Below are positions 24,441 through 36,100 of a stretch of DNA of 64,000 nt, piece by piece. This DNA is from Ptychodera flava (taxonomy: Eukaryota; Hemichordata; Enteropneusta; Ptychoderidae): assembly GCF_041260155.1 (NCBI RefSeq), contig NC_091929.1, positions 40,650,244 through 40,714,243 of the forward strand. Direction: 5' to 3'. Each line of letters starts with the position of its first letter. Positions within the stretch are counted from its first letter, which is position 1. The position numbers and the translations under genes were made by a program. The notes beneath the pieces are model-generated. The model made no database searches, was not told the DNA's origin, and saw only the letters and a program-made list of their open reading frames with translations.

Positions 24441-26419
24441 GAGTCAATTCTTTTCTATTCAATACTAAACGTAGGGCAGGCAGACTTATTGTTTAAATTC
24501 AATACCAGTAGTTAAGATATCAATGGCAGCATATATCAATCAGATAATCATGTTATATTGTTGGACTTATTAGGTATCAAAATGCAATTATTATATTACG
24601 AGAGCTACTCAACGGGCCACAGCAAGACTGGTGTGGGATGAGTCTTCTCAGTGGCCTCGAAAAAGTCAAAAATTAGACTAAAGTTGACACCATGTGCAAA
24701 AAGGAATGAATATGAAATATTGTATGGTAGAGTAAATAACGAAAATATAAAGGTATTTATACAAACTTGTTAATTCTATATACACTTACTGCATATTATC
24801 ATGCTTCTGATATTTTCGGGAAATAGAAGTCATCCATTAATGTTGTACTTCTTCAAATTAAGGTGGAACTGCATGTTACCAACACAGTTTTTACAAAGCA
24901 ATATTTCTCATCAAAGATGACAAGGAAATCCCCCTCAAACTATATATTTTCAAAAAGTTGAGTTTAGTAGTAGTACTTTACTCGAAGTAATAAGGGGGTA
25001 TATATTTTAGGTAGAAAATCTCACTTTTGGTATTAAAGATAAAAACTAATGTAGGTAAAAAATCGATACTATTTTCTATTAATTTAATATTTCACTTGAA
25101 ACAAGAGTGTATATAAAATCCGACTATTTTGGTTTGCATTATCTATCCTCATTCTAAAATGGCAAGAGTTAAAACACTGGCAATCTAAAAAGTGATTCAA
25201 ATTTTAATAAGCAACTTAAAATGCCTGTTATACAAAATGTAAGAATTTCCTTGCCAAACAAAATAATATTTTGTTAAATGTTACAGCAAGAACATAATAT
25301 GAAAATTTTAGAAAATGTCACTCAGCCAGAGTCAATTCTTTAGAAATCAAATATTTAGAAATCTTAAAATTTGAAGAAAAGAAAATACAGGAAATCGAAT
25401 GATTTACATACACTTGCATACATTTACACTTCTTTACCTACCAACTTATGACTGCTTGACAAACATAAAGGTGAATCCAACCGATATTATAATCTTAGGT
25501 CAACAAAGCACTTAAATTGAATGAATTTTTGCAAATAAACTGATTCGAGCAAAATACGCGTGAAATGCGCAGTGCCCAGCTTTGATATTTGGGCTACGTA
25601 CAGTGGCTTATTTACAAACACGCAATGAATCCATATTATATGTTACACTCATCAAACTTAAGGCATGACGAAATGTAAGTATAATATAGATATGTCATGC
25701 TCATCAAATATTCCGCGGAAGTAAACGTTTGTATGTCGAATGTACTTTTGAAGTCTGATCAAATCCACTGATGTCATTCCAATCAACTTCCAATACATGA
25801 CGTAATATTTGTATAACTTTGTATCGTAGAAGTCTGATCAAAGTCACTCGATCGATAGCTTTGACATATAGCCGAATTACACATATTCATTTGATATGTA
25901 AATGTGGTTACTATGAAATATCAGACTAACCAAGCTTTGACCACAACAGAACATTGATTAGGACTGATGTGTGAATAGTAGAGGTCAAAAACGAAATCAG
26001 TATATTCAATATTGGTGTACAGCCTCGGTGGAGAAATTTGGTAAATGCGCAAATAGTCAGTAATACGAATAGCACGCTATAAAATGTTTATCATAAATAA
26101 TAATCCTTATCCAATAATAAGAAGAGGTATGTCACAATATGTGCGCTCCATACTCATATATCCTAAATCCAGAAATGATATAATTATTCAAATAAGCTTG
26201 TAATTAGTATCACTTGCTGATTCAAATCAACCGAAGAAGACCTACGTGTAATCAATATAGGTCAGAGGTCGAGTCAAAAACGATGGTCTCAGTATAGTTC
26301 ATGACATATCTACGTTCAAAAAGCTATTAAATATGTACTTGAGCTAGTAATTAAAACGACTAACTCATAAAAATTTTATTCCTTCATAGAGAGATCTACG
26401 AATCTACGAAGTGTCTTGC
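24441..26419. other. AT-rich intergenic DNA
   Basis: No coding potential seen. One small hairpin at about 24616-24657 pairs GGCCAC with GTGGCC and, inside it, AGACT with AGTCT. Confidence 0.4.
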
Positions 26420-26819
26420 CAAATCTGTGAAATCGGTGTTGAGACACCGGGTTAACAAGGTCCCGACCAGCTACACGGGACACAGTAGTTCAAAAACCGT
26501 GTGTCCCTCGGATTATCCTTCGGGATGTTACTAAGACATCATATGTGCATTCAGAGGGCAATTTTTATCACAGAAATGGAGAAAGCTACCAGACAATTAA
26601 ACCATGCAAATTGCTACTGACGGACTGTTTAAAGTCATCTCCTGCTTGTCATTATACAGGTTCTATTACAAAGTGTGGCATTAAAAACTGCAAAACTTGT
26701 AGTATGCTCATCACTACAGAACAGTTCAGTAGTAGTTTGACAGGGAAGACCTATTATACCAAATGTCTGGAACCTCTGAATTGCACTAGCAAAAACGTAA
26801 TCTATGAATTGAGTGTTCA

Positions 26820-27281
26820 TTGTGTGGGCTCATTTATGTTGGTGAAACAGGAAACAGCTTACGATCTAGAATTAACGGACATCGCAGTGGAGTGAATCGA
26901 TCTTTGGGTGTGCAACTTTATAAGCATTTTAACCAGGACGATCACTCCACTTTATCTATGCGTGTCCGTATTCTTGAAAAAATATACCATCCAACCAACA
27001 GCCCCACACTTAGTTCACCATTCCGTAGACAGAGAGAATACCACTGGATTAGACAGTTAGGTACCGCAATGCCTTATGGTTGTAATCACAACATCAAAGA
27101 TATAGGCAATCTCTCAAGCCCTGGTTGTTCAGAAGTGAATGTGATGGCCTATTTGAGTCTTCTGTCCGTAGAAGACGTAGTCATGGACATAGGCGTTACC
27201 ATCGGCCTAAATTGGATACATCTACCTCAAACTGCCATGACACATTTCATGAACTGCTTCTTTTATTGCAGAGGTCTTTAG
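26820..27281 (+). pseudogene. GIY-YIG endonuclease domain of the Penelope-like element
   Basis: Frame with the GIY-YIG signature variant LIYVGET, the following NSLRSRINGHRSG helix with its conserved arginine, and HWIRQLGTAMPYGCN. It is separated from the cysteine cluster by a shift near 26822. It sits 5' of the RT, not 3' as in classical Penelope. Confidence 0.8.
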
Positions 27282-28549
27282 GTCTCCATCACATTCGTAC
27301 TTCATTATTTGCTCTTTCCATCAAGACTTGAGAAGGTTGCATGCCTATGCATTGGGGTTGTCTTTGACAGATCCGAACAAACAACCGTACAGACTGGTCA
27401 GTATTATTGCTGATATTGCACTATACAGACTATACAAGCCTGTTCGTGCTGAACCTATGACTGATGATCATCGTCATTTCATACATCTTCCATTTAATAA
27501 CAAAGGAATTGATGCCATTGATATCAGCAATATACTTCACAACAAAAAGGTTACATCAACTATACCTGTATACTTTAAGAACCAGTCTGTACCTATTCTG
27601 TCATATCAATGCACCAAGACGATCTCCAATAAAATATTCAATTACAATAAGGCATTGCGGCACTTAAAAATTGATGAATTCCTTCAAACACCAGCATCCT
27701 GTGACTGCTCTACATCTCCCTTCAAATACACTCCAGTTGGCCATGTCATCATCACTGGTGATCTGAACTTGGTTAACATCATCACCTTCGTAAGATATTA
27801 TCTTGTGGACCCAAGTTCAGAGAACCTCGCAGGATCAACTGGAACCATAATTTTAAGATCGTTATGGACTCTGTTGAAGAATATGCCAGGAAATGGGCTA
27901 AAAGGGAGGATGTAGAGTTGGACACACTATCAGAATGGGTCAAATCTGTGAGGAAAATAGTTCGTGGCCGTATTGGTCGACTAAGATCACATGTTTGCAG
28001 AAGACCCTATTCTGTATTTAAAGATCCTGATGCTGTTAAGTGTTTGAATGATATCCATGACAAATATGTTGTCGTTCCTGCTGATAAAGCTGCCAATAAC
28101 ATTGTATTTGTCTGTAAGAAGTATTAATAGACGAACTTGGTGTAACTAAGACCTCCACCAACTCCACTTACAGACAATCAATGTTCAGCAAATCTGAAAT
28201 TTTGGCAAACCATAAGTCATTATGGATATTATGGAAATTTTAATATTACAACAAAGGATGACCATAATAAGTTGCCTAGCTTATACTGGATACCAAAGCT
28301 CCACAAAACACCTCAAAAAGCTAGGTTTATCGCAGGATCTTCAAAATGTTCAACAACAGAGTTATCGAAAATACTTACTTCTGTTCTTTGTACTGTTAAA
28401 CGGGGACTTCAAGCATACTGTGATGTTGTCTTTTCTCGGAGTGGTATAAATCAAATGTGGATATTAAAAAATTCGAAGGAACTCTTGGAAAATTTGAAAT
28501 CAAGATCTGTTTCAAAAATAACATCTATTAAACTTTCGATTTTTCCACA

Positions 28550-29413
28550 TTGTATACCACAATACCACATAATAAATTGAAAGAACGCTTGAAAAACATC
28601 ATCAACCAAGCATTTTTCTACAAAAACGGTTCACGCCGTTACAAATATGTAGTATTAGGGTATAATTCTACATATTTTGTTAAAAATACTACTAATGCTA
28701 AAGTGTTTTATACCGAGAAAGACATTATCAGTATGCTTGATTTCCTCATCGACAACATATTTATAGAATTTGGAGGACACATTTTCCAACAGTGTATAGG
28801 AATTCCTATGGGCACTAACTGTGCTCCCTTGCTTGCAGACTTATTTCTGTTCTCATATGAGGCAGAATTTATCCAGAACTTAATTAAACAGAAAAAGGTC
28901 TCTGTAGCTCGAACTTTCAATCTAACATATAGATACATAGACGATGTTATTTCTATGAATAACTCTGAATTCAGTAAATATCTCGCTATGATTTATCCTC
29001 CAGAATTGGAGATTAAAGAAACTACAGAAACGGCCTTTTCTGCTTCATATCTGGACATTTTACTTAAATTTGACTCTAATGGTCACCTTTCTACTAGGCT
29101 ATATGACAAGAGAGATGATTTCAACTTTAGTATCATCAATTTTCCACACCTCATAAGTAATATTCCACTCTCACCAGCTTATGGGGTATACATTTCCCAG
29201 TTTATTCGATATGCTAGAGCATGCAGTTCATATGGTGATTTTGTAGAGAGACATGGCCATCTCTCTTACAAACTATTAAATCAAGGTTACACCAGAGCAA
29301 GACTTGTCTCTACATTCAAACGCTTTTTTGGCAGGTATCGCAAGCTGGTAGATAAATACAATATCTCTCTTCGACAAATGATCACTGATGGCATCGGTGA
29401 CATTGGGCCTTAG
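28550..29413 (+). pseudogene. Reverse transcriptase domain of the Penelope-like element
   Basis: The longest intact frame of the element, 287 codons from an internal Met. It holds the RT fingers-palm region: TLYTTIP (motif A region), IPMGTNCAPLLADLF (motif B) and YRYIDDV (motif C with the catalytic Asp pair), followed by SYLDILL, LYDKRDDFNF and the thumb-like stretch PLSPAYGVYISQFIRYARAC. The catalytic pair is intact, but the upstream part of RT lies in another frame. Confidence 0.85.
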
Positions 29414-29480
29414 TTAGTGACCACTACCTATGTGACTTATAGATTGATATATGGCGGGTGCCACATGTGGGGCAGGATGC

Positions 29481-32400
29481 GCTTACTATTTTCGAAACAC
29501 CTGACATCACTTCTTGGTCTTCTGGCCAGAGGTCCATATATCTTTCTTTCATGAATATGACTTTGTTTGTGTACCGTCTATTTACTGTCTGTTCTGTGCT
29601 GTTTTGTGTCTATGTTTACAACTATTGTCTTCCGAATTCCGACCTACTGTCATTGGATTATGGATTGGTATGATTGCGATTATTTTACAGAAATTTATAA
29701 ATATGCAAATATTATAATCAAAGGACACACCTATGAAATTTAGCATGGTACGACCACATGACTGTTTTAGCACCTGAACAGTCAGTTATTTCAAATTTAT
29801 TCAAATTTATAGTCAGATTGCGATACAGCTTAATACACAAATTAATTAATTATGAAAATTACTGTTGATTATGCTGACCACATTCCAGCAAAAATCTAAT
29901 CAAATCTAGATCTTCCTACGATACGAGGTACATGACTTCTGGTTTTTACGGTTTGACGTAAACAAAGTATTTTTGTGGATGGATGGACAGACAGACGGAT
30001 GGACACACACGGAGAGATATTGTGGCAATTTTAGACAATTTTTCGGTCTCAGGCCCACGTTGTCTAAAATAGTAGCCAATTGAACGAGTCAGAGTTTCTT
30101 TGTCATTTCTTTGACCGAAAGTCCTAATAATGAAAGCTATAATTTGCCTCCTTACGTATACCCCTGAGCTTGGTTGAGCCAGATATTTCTCGAGTTTACT
30201 ATTTTCGATATATTCGTAAGTCCGTAGAGACTGTGTTTAATCCTCTTTCTTTAAAATCGAAAAGACTGTAAAGCAAATCAATCTGAGTTATTCTTGCATA
30301 TAATGGAGCTCAGCAACTTTACGACACCAATAACATCAAATCTTAAAGAAAAGTGTATCTTCTGACATATTAACAAAAGCAAGACTATCGTGATGCAATT
30401 TATCATAATGCCGTTATTAACTAGATTTATTTTAAGGATGTGTCTATTTGTCCAAGAACTGCACTACTGTCGTTCATTTTGGGAGCTAAAAATCAGTATC
30501 ATTTTTCAGAATCTTTGAAATATTCTCTGCACCAAATATCCCTCCGTGGTATATACAAAGCAGTCTAAACGTTTCTAAATCAAAATTCCTCCTATAACAA
30601 GTCTGCAAACTTATAAATAAATGAGTTTCCCTTTCTTTGTACTGTTGGAGTATGTATACAATAATATGAATCTGATGGAAGACTTCATTGTTAGTTTGGA
30701 ATCAATCGGTGGTTTTCGTTGGCGCGTTAGTGTCAGACCGTCTGTGCCTAGAAGAATTTCTTGTAATTGTTACGTAGAAAGCAAAAATGAAAAATGTCGC
30801 GAAATTTTTACAATAACATGATCATGAGAATATCGAGATCTGGTTATGAGTAGCCTGCATAATTAATCATGGCAGTTTGCTTCATCGGCTATAACTTTAA
30901 GGGAGAGGGTCGTCCCATCTGCTTCTGCGCGAATCCTGAATTTGCCCGACATTCATCGCGAATTTCTATGGAAAGGCAATATTTATCGACATGAAAGTCG
31001 CAAAGCGGCAGATGTAATGACCACTTCCTTTAAAATTGCTGAATCATATTCGTGTTACTGTGCCGGCACTTAAACTTTTCTGTTGTCTTACGATGCGATA
31101 TATTTGCCGGGTAGGGTTTTGAGATAATACCTAATATTTTATGGCAGCAATGTCATCATACAGTTATCAAATTAAGAGCGCTGAATTTTATCAAACCTTT
31201 GACATAAAGTGATCATTCTGAGCTATACATAAAATTAATGTAGGATGACATGATTTGGTCATATTTCCTTATTTTCATGTTAAAAGAATTTCTATAAGGA
31301 AGCCATCTATCAATACTTGATTCACTGATTTGATGCAGATCGCTGAGATCCATTTATCCTTCTTATGTTTATTTATACTGGAAGATTGACCAACAGTGAG
31401 TGAATTTCTATTATCGGAATAATTTAATCTATTAAATCATAACCAATGTGCCTGCTGCTTTGCATTTTAAGCGATTTGATTGATAAATCAATACTGAATG
31501 TTGTAATTGTAACACTGGACCTGTGCTACTGATTGAAAAAAAAAATTTTGCATAAGAATGCTGAAAGTTTAATGAGCACAACATTATTTTTAGTCCATTT
31601 GCGTATTTCATGAAAACCTTTTTAAGTGTATGAAATAATCAGCGCACCAATTTGGACTGTACCTCTGCCATTCGTTTAACATATTTAGGATTACGATCGA
31701 TCTAATTCTCCTAACGTTTACACTGACTTGAGCCTTCGCTGAGTATCGAACTACAGGGTAAGTGGCAACAACTGTTATATAGTGATCCAAATACACTTTT
31801 GAGGGCTATTGATGACTCAATTGGTTATCAGCACTTTTCGTGACTTTTACCTAACATTGCAGAATACAACTAGCATCTGGATGATTTCAGTCAATTTCAG
31901 GTGTAAAATAAATGGTCATATCTTGCGCAATAATTTGCAACATTTTCAATCCCCGGTAGATAATTTAAGATTTAGCCGAGAGGTTTAGTTACACGTAATT
32001 ACGCATATGTCTGACGACGTACAGTGGTGTACGTGTATTATTGTTTAAGATGTGCGTTCCCGATGATTTGCTGCATTTTTCTTAGAATCATGCGAAATGC
32101 GTGTATTTTTAAGGAATTATTTACGCGATGACTGTTATTCGTCCGTTAGTTATATCAGTCGATTTTGATCATTAGAGTTTTTTACTTATGAGGTTGAAAG
32201 AAATGTCCAGGCGTCCGATAAAAGTTGGACTGAGACTTCATCCTTTCTCGTACTTTTGCAAAATATTCTGATATCGAAGATGCTTGCAGACTTTCGATGC
32301 TCGTCTTAATTCACGAAAAAGTAAATGTGTTGCATTCCGTTCCAAACATCTGTGCTATACTTATGCAACGTCTGGATATTACGTGACAAAAACCACTGCG

Positions 32401-32867
32401 CTACGCGTACTGATGCATGGTAGAACGCACTAAACCTTTAATTTTGTGTACGATTTCACAGCCCCTGCTCGCCGAATCTGGGAACTGCAAAACAAACACG
32501 GCGGACGATAGCTGGTACAACATAACGATTATCAAAACTCGATGTATACACATTTTATAGTGTTTATTATATTTGCCACGATGTGATGAAATGAAATCTT
32601 TATCCCGTTATCGGAAAGTGTTATGAAATTACGTTCGCGTACCTAGACCTAAGGTCAACCATGGGCCAGAGACTTCGTGCAGAGACTTCTTCGCGAAACT
32701 ATCGAAGTACCCTTTAGAGAAGCAAAGTTACTTCTTACATTCAAATCTACAGTAGCTTAAATAATATGGTAACAGTAAATGTGCATAATCTTTGAATTCT
32801 TTAATTTGAAGTTGCTTTTTAGTTGTGGTGACGTTCAATTTTTTATACCTATATATACTGTATTTTT

Positions 32868-32870
<3 letters not shown>
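29481..32870. other. Intergenic DNA between the Penelope-like element and gene 2
   Basis: No domains seen. A short GGAT/GACA-rich simple stretch lies near 29978-30010. It is followed by an inverted pair, GGCAATTTTAGACAA at 30024 and TTGTCTAAAAT at 30060. Promoter and 5' UTR exon(s) of gene 2 may lie here but are not identifiable. Confidence 0.4.

Positions 32871-32951
<81 letters not shown>
32871..32951. repeat. (TC)n microsatellite abutting the gene 2 acceptor
   Basis: About 81 bases of pure TC repeat end seven bases before the AG of the acceptor (CGTTCCAG, 32951-32958), so the repeat forms the polypyrimidine tract of the first coding exon of gene 2. Ser-Leu and Arg-Glu frames crossing it are artefacts. 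Confidence 0.95.
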
Positions 32952-32953
<2 letters not shown>

Positions 32954-32958
32954 TCCAG

Positions 32959-33118
32959 GACGATTACCTTTGCATTGAAAATGGATGAAAGACAACAGAA
33001 AATATTAAATCGAAATCTCAAGTTTCTGTTACAAAAAGTAGATCCTACGAAGTTGGTATTGAGCACGAGACAACTATACCCTGAAGTTCTACAAAGAGAA
33101 CATTTACGGGCAATAGAG
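32959..33118 (+). CDS. Gene 2 exon 1: first half of CARD
   Basis: The start at 32981 is chosen because MDERQQKIL aligns with the Met of genes 1 and 3. From it the exon is 138 bases, the same length as gene 3's. It encodes NRNLKFLLQKVDPTKLVLST and RQLYPEVLQREHLRAIE, CARD helices 1-3. It leaves in phase 0 at GAG/GTGATT. Bases 32959-32980 are taken as 5' UTR. Confidence 0.75.
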
Positions 33119-36100
33119 GTGATTTTTATCTTTTTACTCATTGGCATCTTTCTTAAAGTTTATGTAATTAGTAAAACATTTACCCTTGTTTGGGGATTGT
33201 TGTTGTTGTTGTTTTTGCTTAAGGTTTCTTTTCTTGAATGGAAGTATATTCTTCTTCTTTCCTATATCGTTTTGAAATGTAACAGCAACATTTGATCCTG
33301 CCAATCGACACTATTCGACAAATTGAATATTGGAAATTCGGATTGATTTCTTGAGTAAAAATATGATGTTTCTATGAACATCACAAGCATAATTGACATT
33401 ACCAACAATTTCTAGTTGATGGAGGTTGGATACAATACATTTTTTTAAATTGTGGTGTTACTTCATGAATATGCCATAGATAAAATATTTTAATTTCTAA
33501 TGGTGACAATGAAGATGGTAACCGATTATTGGAAAGAGACTCTTGTTATATTTAAAAGTGATGATGATGATGATGTTGGTGATGATGATAAAACAAACAT
33601 GATCAGATCATCGAAAATACTTTAAATTTTCGATCGAGTTTGAACTCACAACATACGGCACCCAGTCACCTAGCGGAGAAACCTTAGATAAACCACTCCG
33701 CCAACTCCCAATTCCCATATAAAGTGGTTCAATAATCGTTCCAAGTTGTTAAAATTTTTCTGACAGCAACCCTCCCACAAGTTGAAATTTTCGTGAAGCA
33801 CCCACACTCGTACGCTCACTATCACCCATTGCACACAAACATTATTGAATCAATGAATACATTGCTAAAACTGGACGAAAGACTGCCTTGGAGACAATTC
33901 TGTCTACCATGAGAGCTCTCATACTAGGGTGAAAATGCGGAAAACTTTCGATGGGGTTCGAACTAACAACATACAGCACCCAGTCACCTAGTGGAGAAGC
34001 CACTTTAGAACTTTACAATGTCGTAAGTGACGGATGTTATTTATGGAAGGGGGCTCCATACATCAGTATTAATTTCAATGTTTGCGTTTTGTACACTAAC
34101 ATATTTATATTCTATTCTGTTGTTTGGGTGAGGACGTGAAAATGCAAGACGTAGTCGAGTGTGTGTATGCCAATATTTGATTAATGGCAATGGTTATCCA
34201 ATGAAATGTTAAACTTATCTTAGTACTGTCATTTAACCAAATAGTCGACTTTGTTGTGGCGAAACATTTGTGAATGCCCGTCACAAGGGTAAATCCAAAA
34301 TGAAAATCACATGTTATGATGAAAAATATTTTCATGATGCTATCAGCATTACACTTAAGCAGTCAATCAGATTGCATGTGATTGAATTGCCATATCAAAG
34401 TTACATCTCGTTTTTAACTTCAAAATCACTACTCCATCCCAATATATCTTCAAAACAAACACAGTAAAAGTTAACTGTGGATCTCAAGAAACAATTTGGT
34501 GAATGTTTTAATGATGCATGCTTCAAGATTGATTAAATGAAATTTTAACGGTAAATGTTTCTAAGCAAGTAACTTTTGGCCTCATATTCCTCCGGTTTAT
34601 GAGACAACGTCCTTATCGTTTAACTATACAATCACAAACTGTAACACATATATAATGCTGTTCAAATTACTCTACCAACACAATGGTCAGTTTGACTCCT
34701 TTCACCAATAAGGCCTGGTCATATTGGCAGTAGAGAAGCACAATAATGTCATGCAATAGTATACCAATCTATAAGATTGTAGTCCACTCTGACAGGATAT
34801 CGTTTTGCCGTTCCCTCTGGTGACGTTGCTTCTCCCGTATCTGGTCATACAAACTTACCTCATTGCTTGCAACGAGGCTCTGTGCTGCACTTGGCTTTCC
34901 ACCAATATAGACGTTTGAACATGGATGAGTCTGGATGAAGTTTGGTTCTTTTGACTTGATAACTACACTTTGGTCAGAATGTGATATTTCCTGCTGAGTG
35001 TCATAATTGTAGTAAAGGGTCCATTTCCCTCTTCATTGTGGTGTTCTCAAAAAGCAATCTTGTACTTCTGGCTTTTCCTTCATTTCTGATGTGCTGGATC
35101 TACTAAGTTATCCTGATTCACTTTAAAGTACCATGACCTGCATCAAACTGCAATTGATTGTCTGGTTTCGTCTCAACAGCTAATATTAATCTTAATCTTA
35201 ATCTTATTTCTTATATAGCGCATTACATTAAAAATAATCTCAATGCACTTCATTCTTTCAATCAACAAATAGAAGGATGAAGCATAAAATTGTTTGAAAC
35301 GCACAATAAAAAAGCCAAAGGTAAAACCAACATGTTACAAAAACTCATCATAAACACTACGAAAATAACGAATAAAAAGACGTTAAAAGGTGAGTTTTCA
35401 GTTTACTTTTAAAACATATAATGATTGAACCCTCGAATATGTCATGGCGAGAATTCCTTGAGCGAGGTGCACAAATTGAGAAAGCCCTATCACTGTAATA
35501 TACTGTGTTTCCTCCAATTTGCTGATATAAATTTACAATATTGGAATGAGAGCGAAATGAGTGTCACGAACTGTGAGCAATTCACCTAAATACTTTGGAG
35601 CATGACCATTGAGTATCTTAAAAGTAATGCTAAGAATTTGAATTCTATCCTTTGCTTAACTGGAAGTCAACGTAATCTATAAAGACTATAAAGTGTGATA
35701 TGAACGTTTTTCTTGTTCTAGTAACTAAACGAATTGCAGAATTCGGAGCTGTTTGAAGCTTTTGAATTTCATAAGCCAGCAGGCCAGAAAGCAAACTGTT
35801 ACAATAATCTAAACAAGACGTGATGATAGCGTGAACATGTTTCTCTGAGTGCTCTGATCCAAGATGTTACGAATTTTCCCTAAATTCCACAACGCATGGG
35901 AGGCTGAACTACAAATATTAATAACATTGGCCGACATACTACAGACTGATGCTACTGATGCATGGTGGTACAATTTTAGTATATGTGGTCTCGCCATGAT
36001 ATCCTCCCATAGTGTCTACTTGTGAACTAATGTACGATTATTTATCTATTGGCTGCATGTCATTCAATGGTATTTGGATACGTAAGTGTGTCCGCATCAT

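Larger units (their letters stand above)
26420..29480 (+). mobile_element. Penelope-like element with N-terminal GIY-YIG and RT, degraded
   Basis: One element broken into several frames. Order: a zinc-finger-like cluster (HYTGSITKCGIKNCKTCSML, near 26650-26705); a GIY-YIG nuclease (GLIYVGETGNSLRSRINGHR, about 26826-27060); a spacer region (27328-28127, with EEYARKWAKRE and PADKAANNIVFV); then reverse transcriptase. RT motifs are LYWIPKLHKTPQKARFIAGS (28279-28338), TLYTTIPHNKLKERL, GIPMGTNCAPLLADLFLFSY and YRYIDDVIS, ending near ITDGIGDIGP and TAG at 29411-29413. Endonuclease upstream of RT is the permuted order known for the Naiad/Chlamys-type Penelope-like elements. In live copies it would nick target DNA and prime cDNA synthesis. 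Frame changes near 26822, 27281-27328, 27865, 28127-28270 and 28540 show this copy is inactive. Confidence 0.85.
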
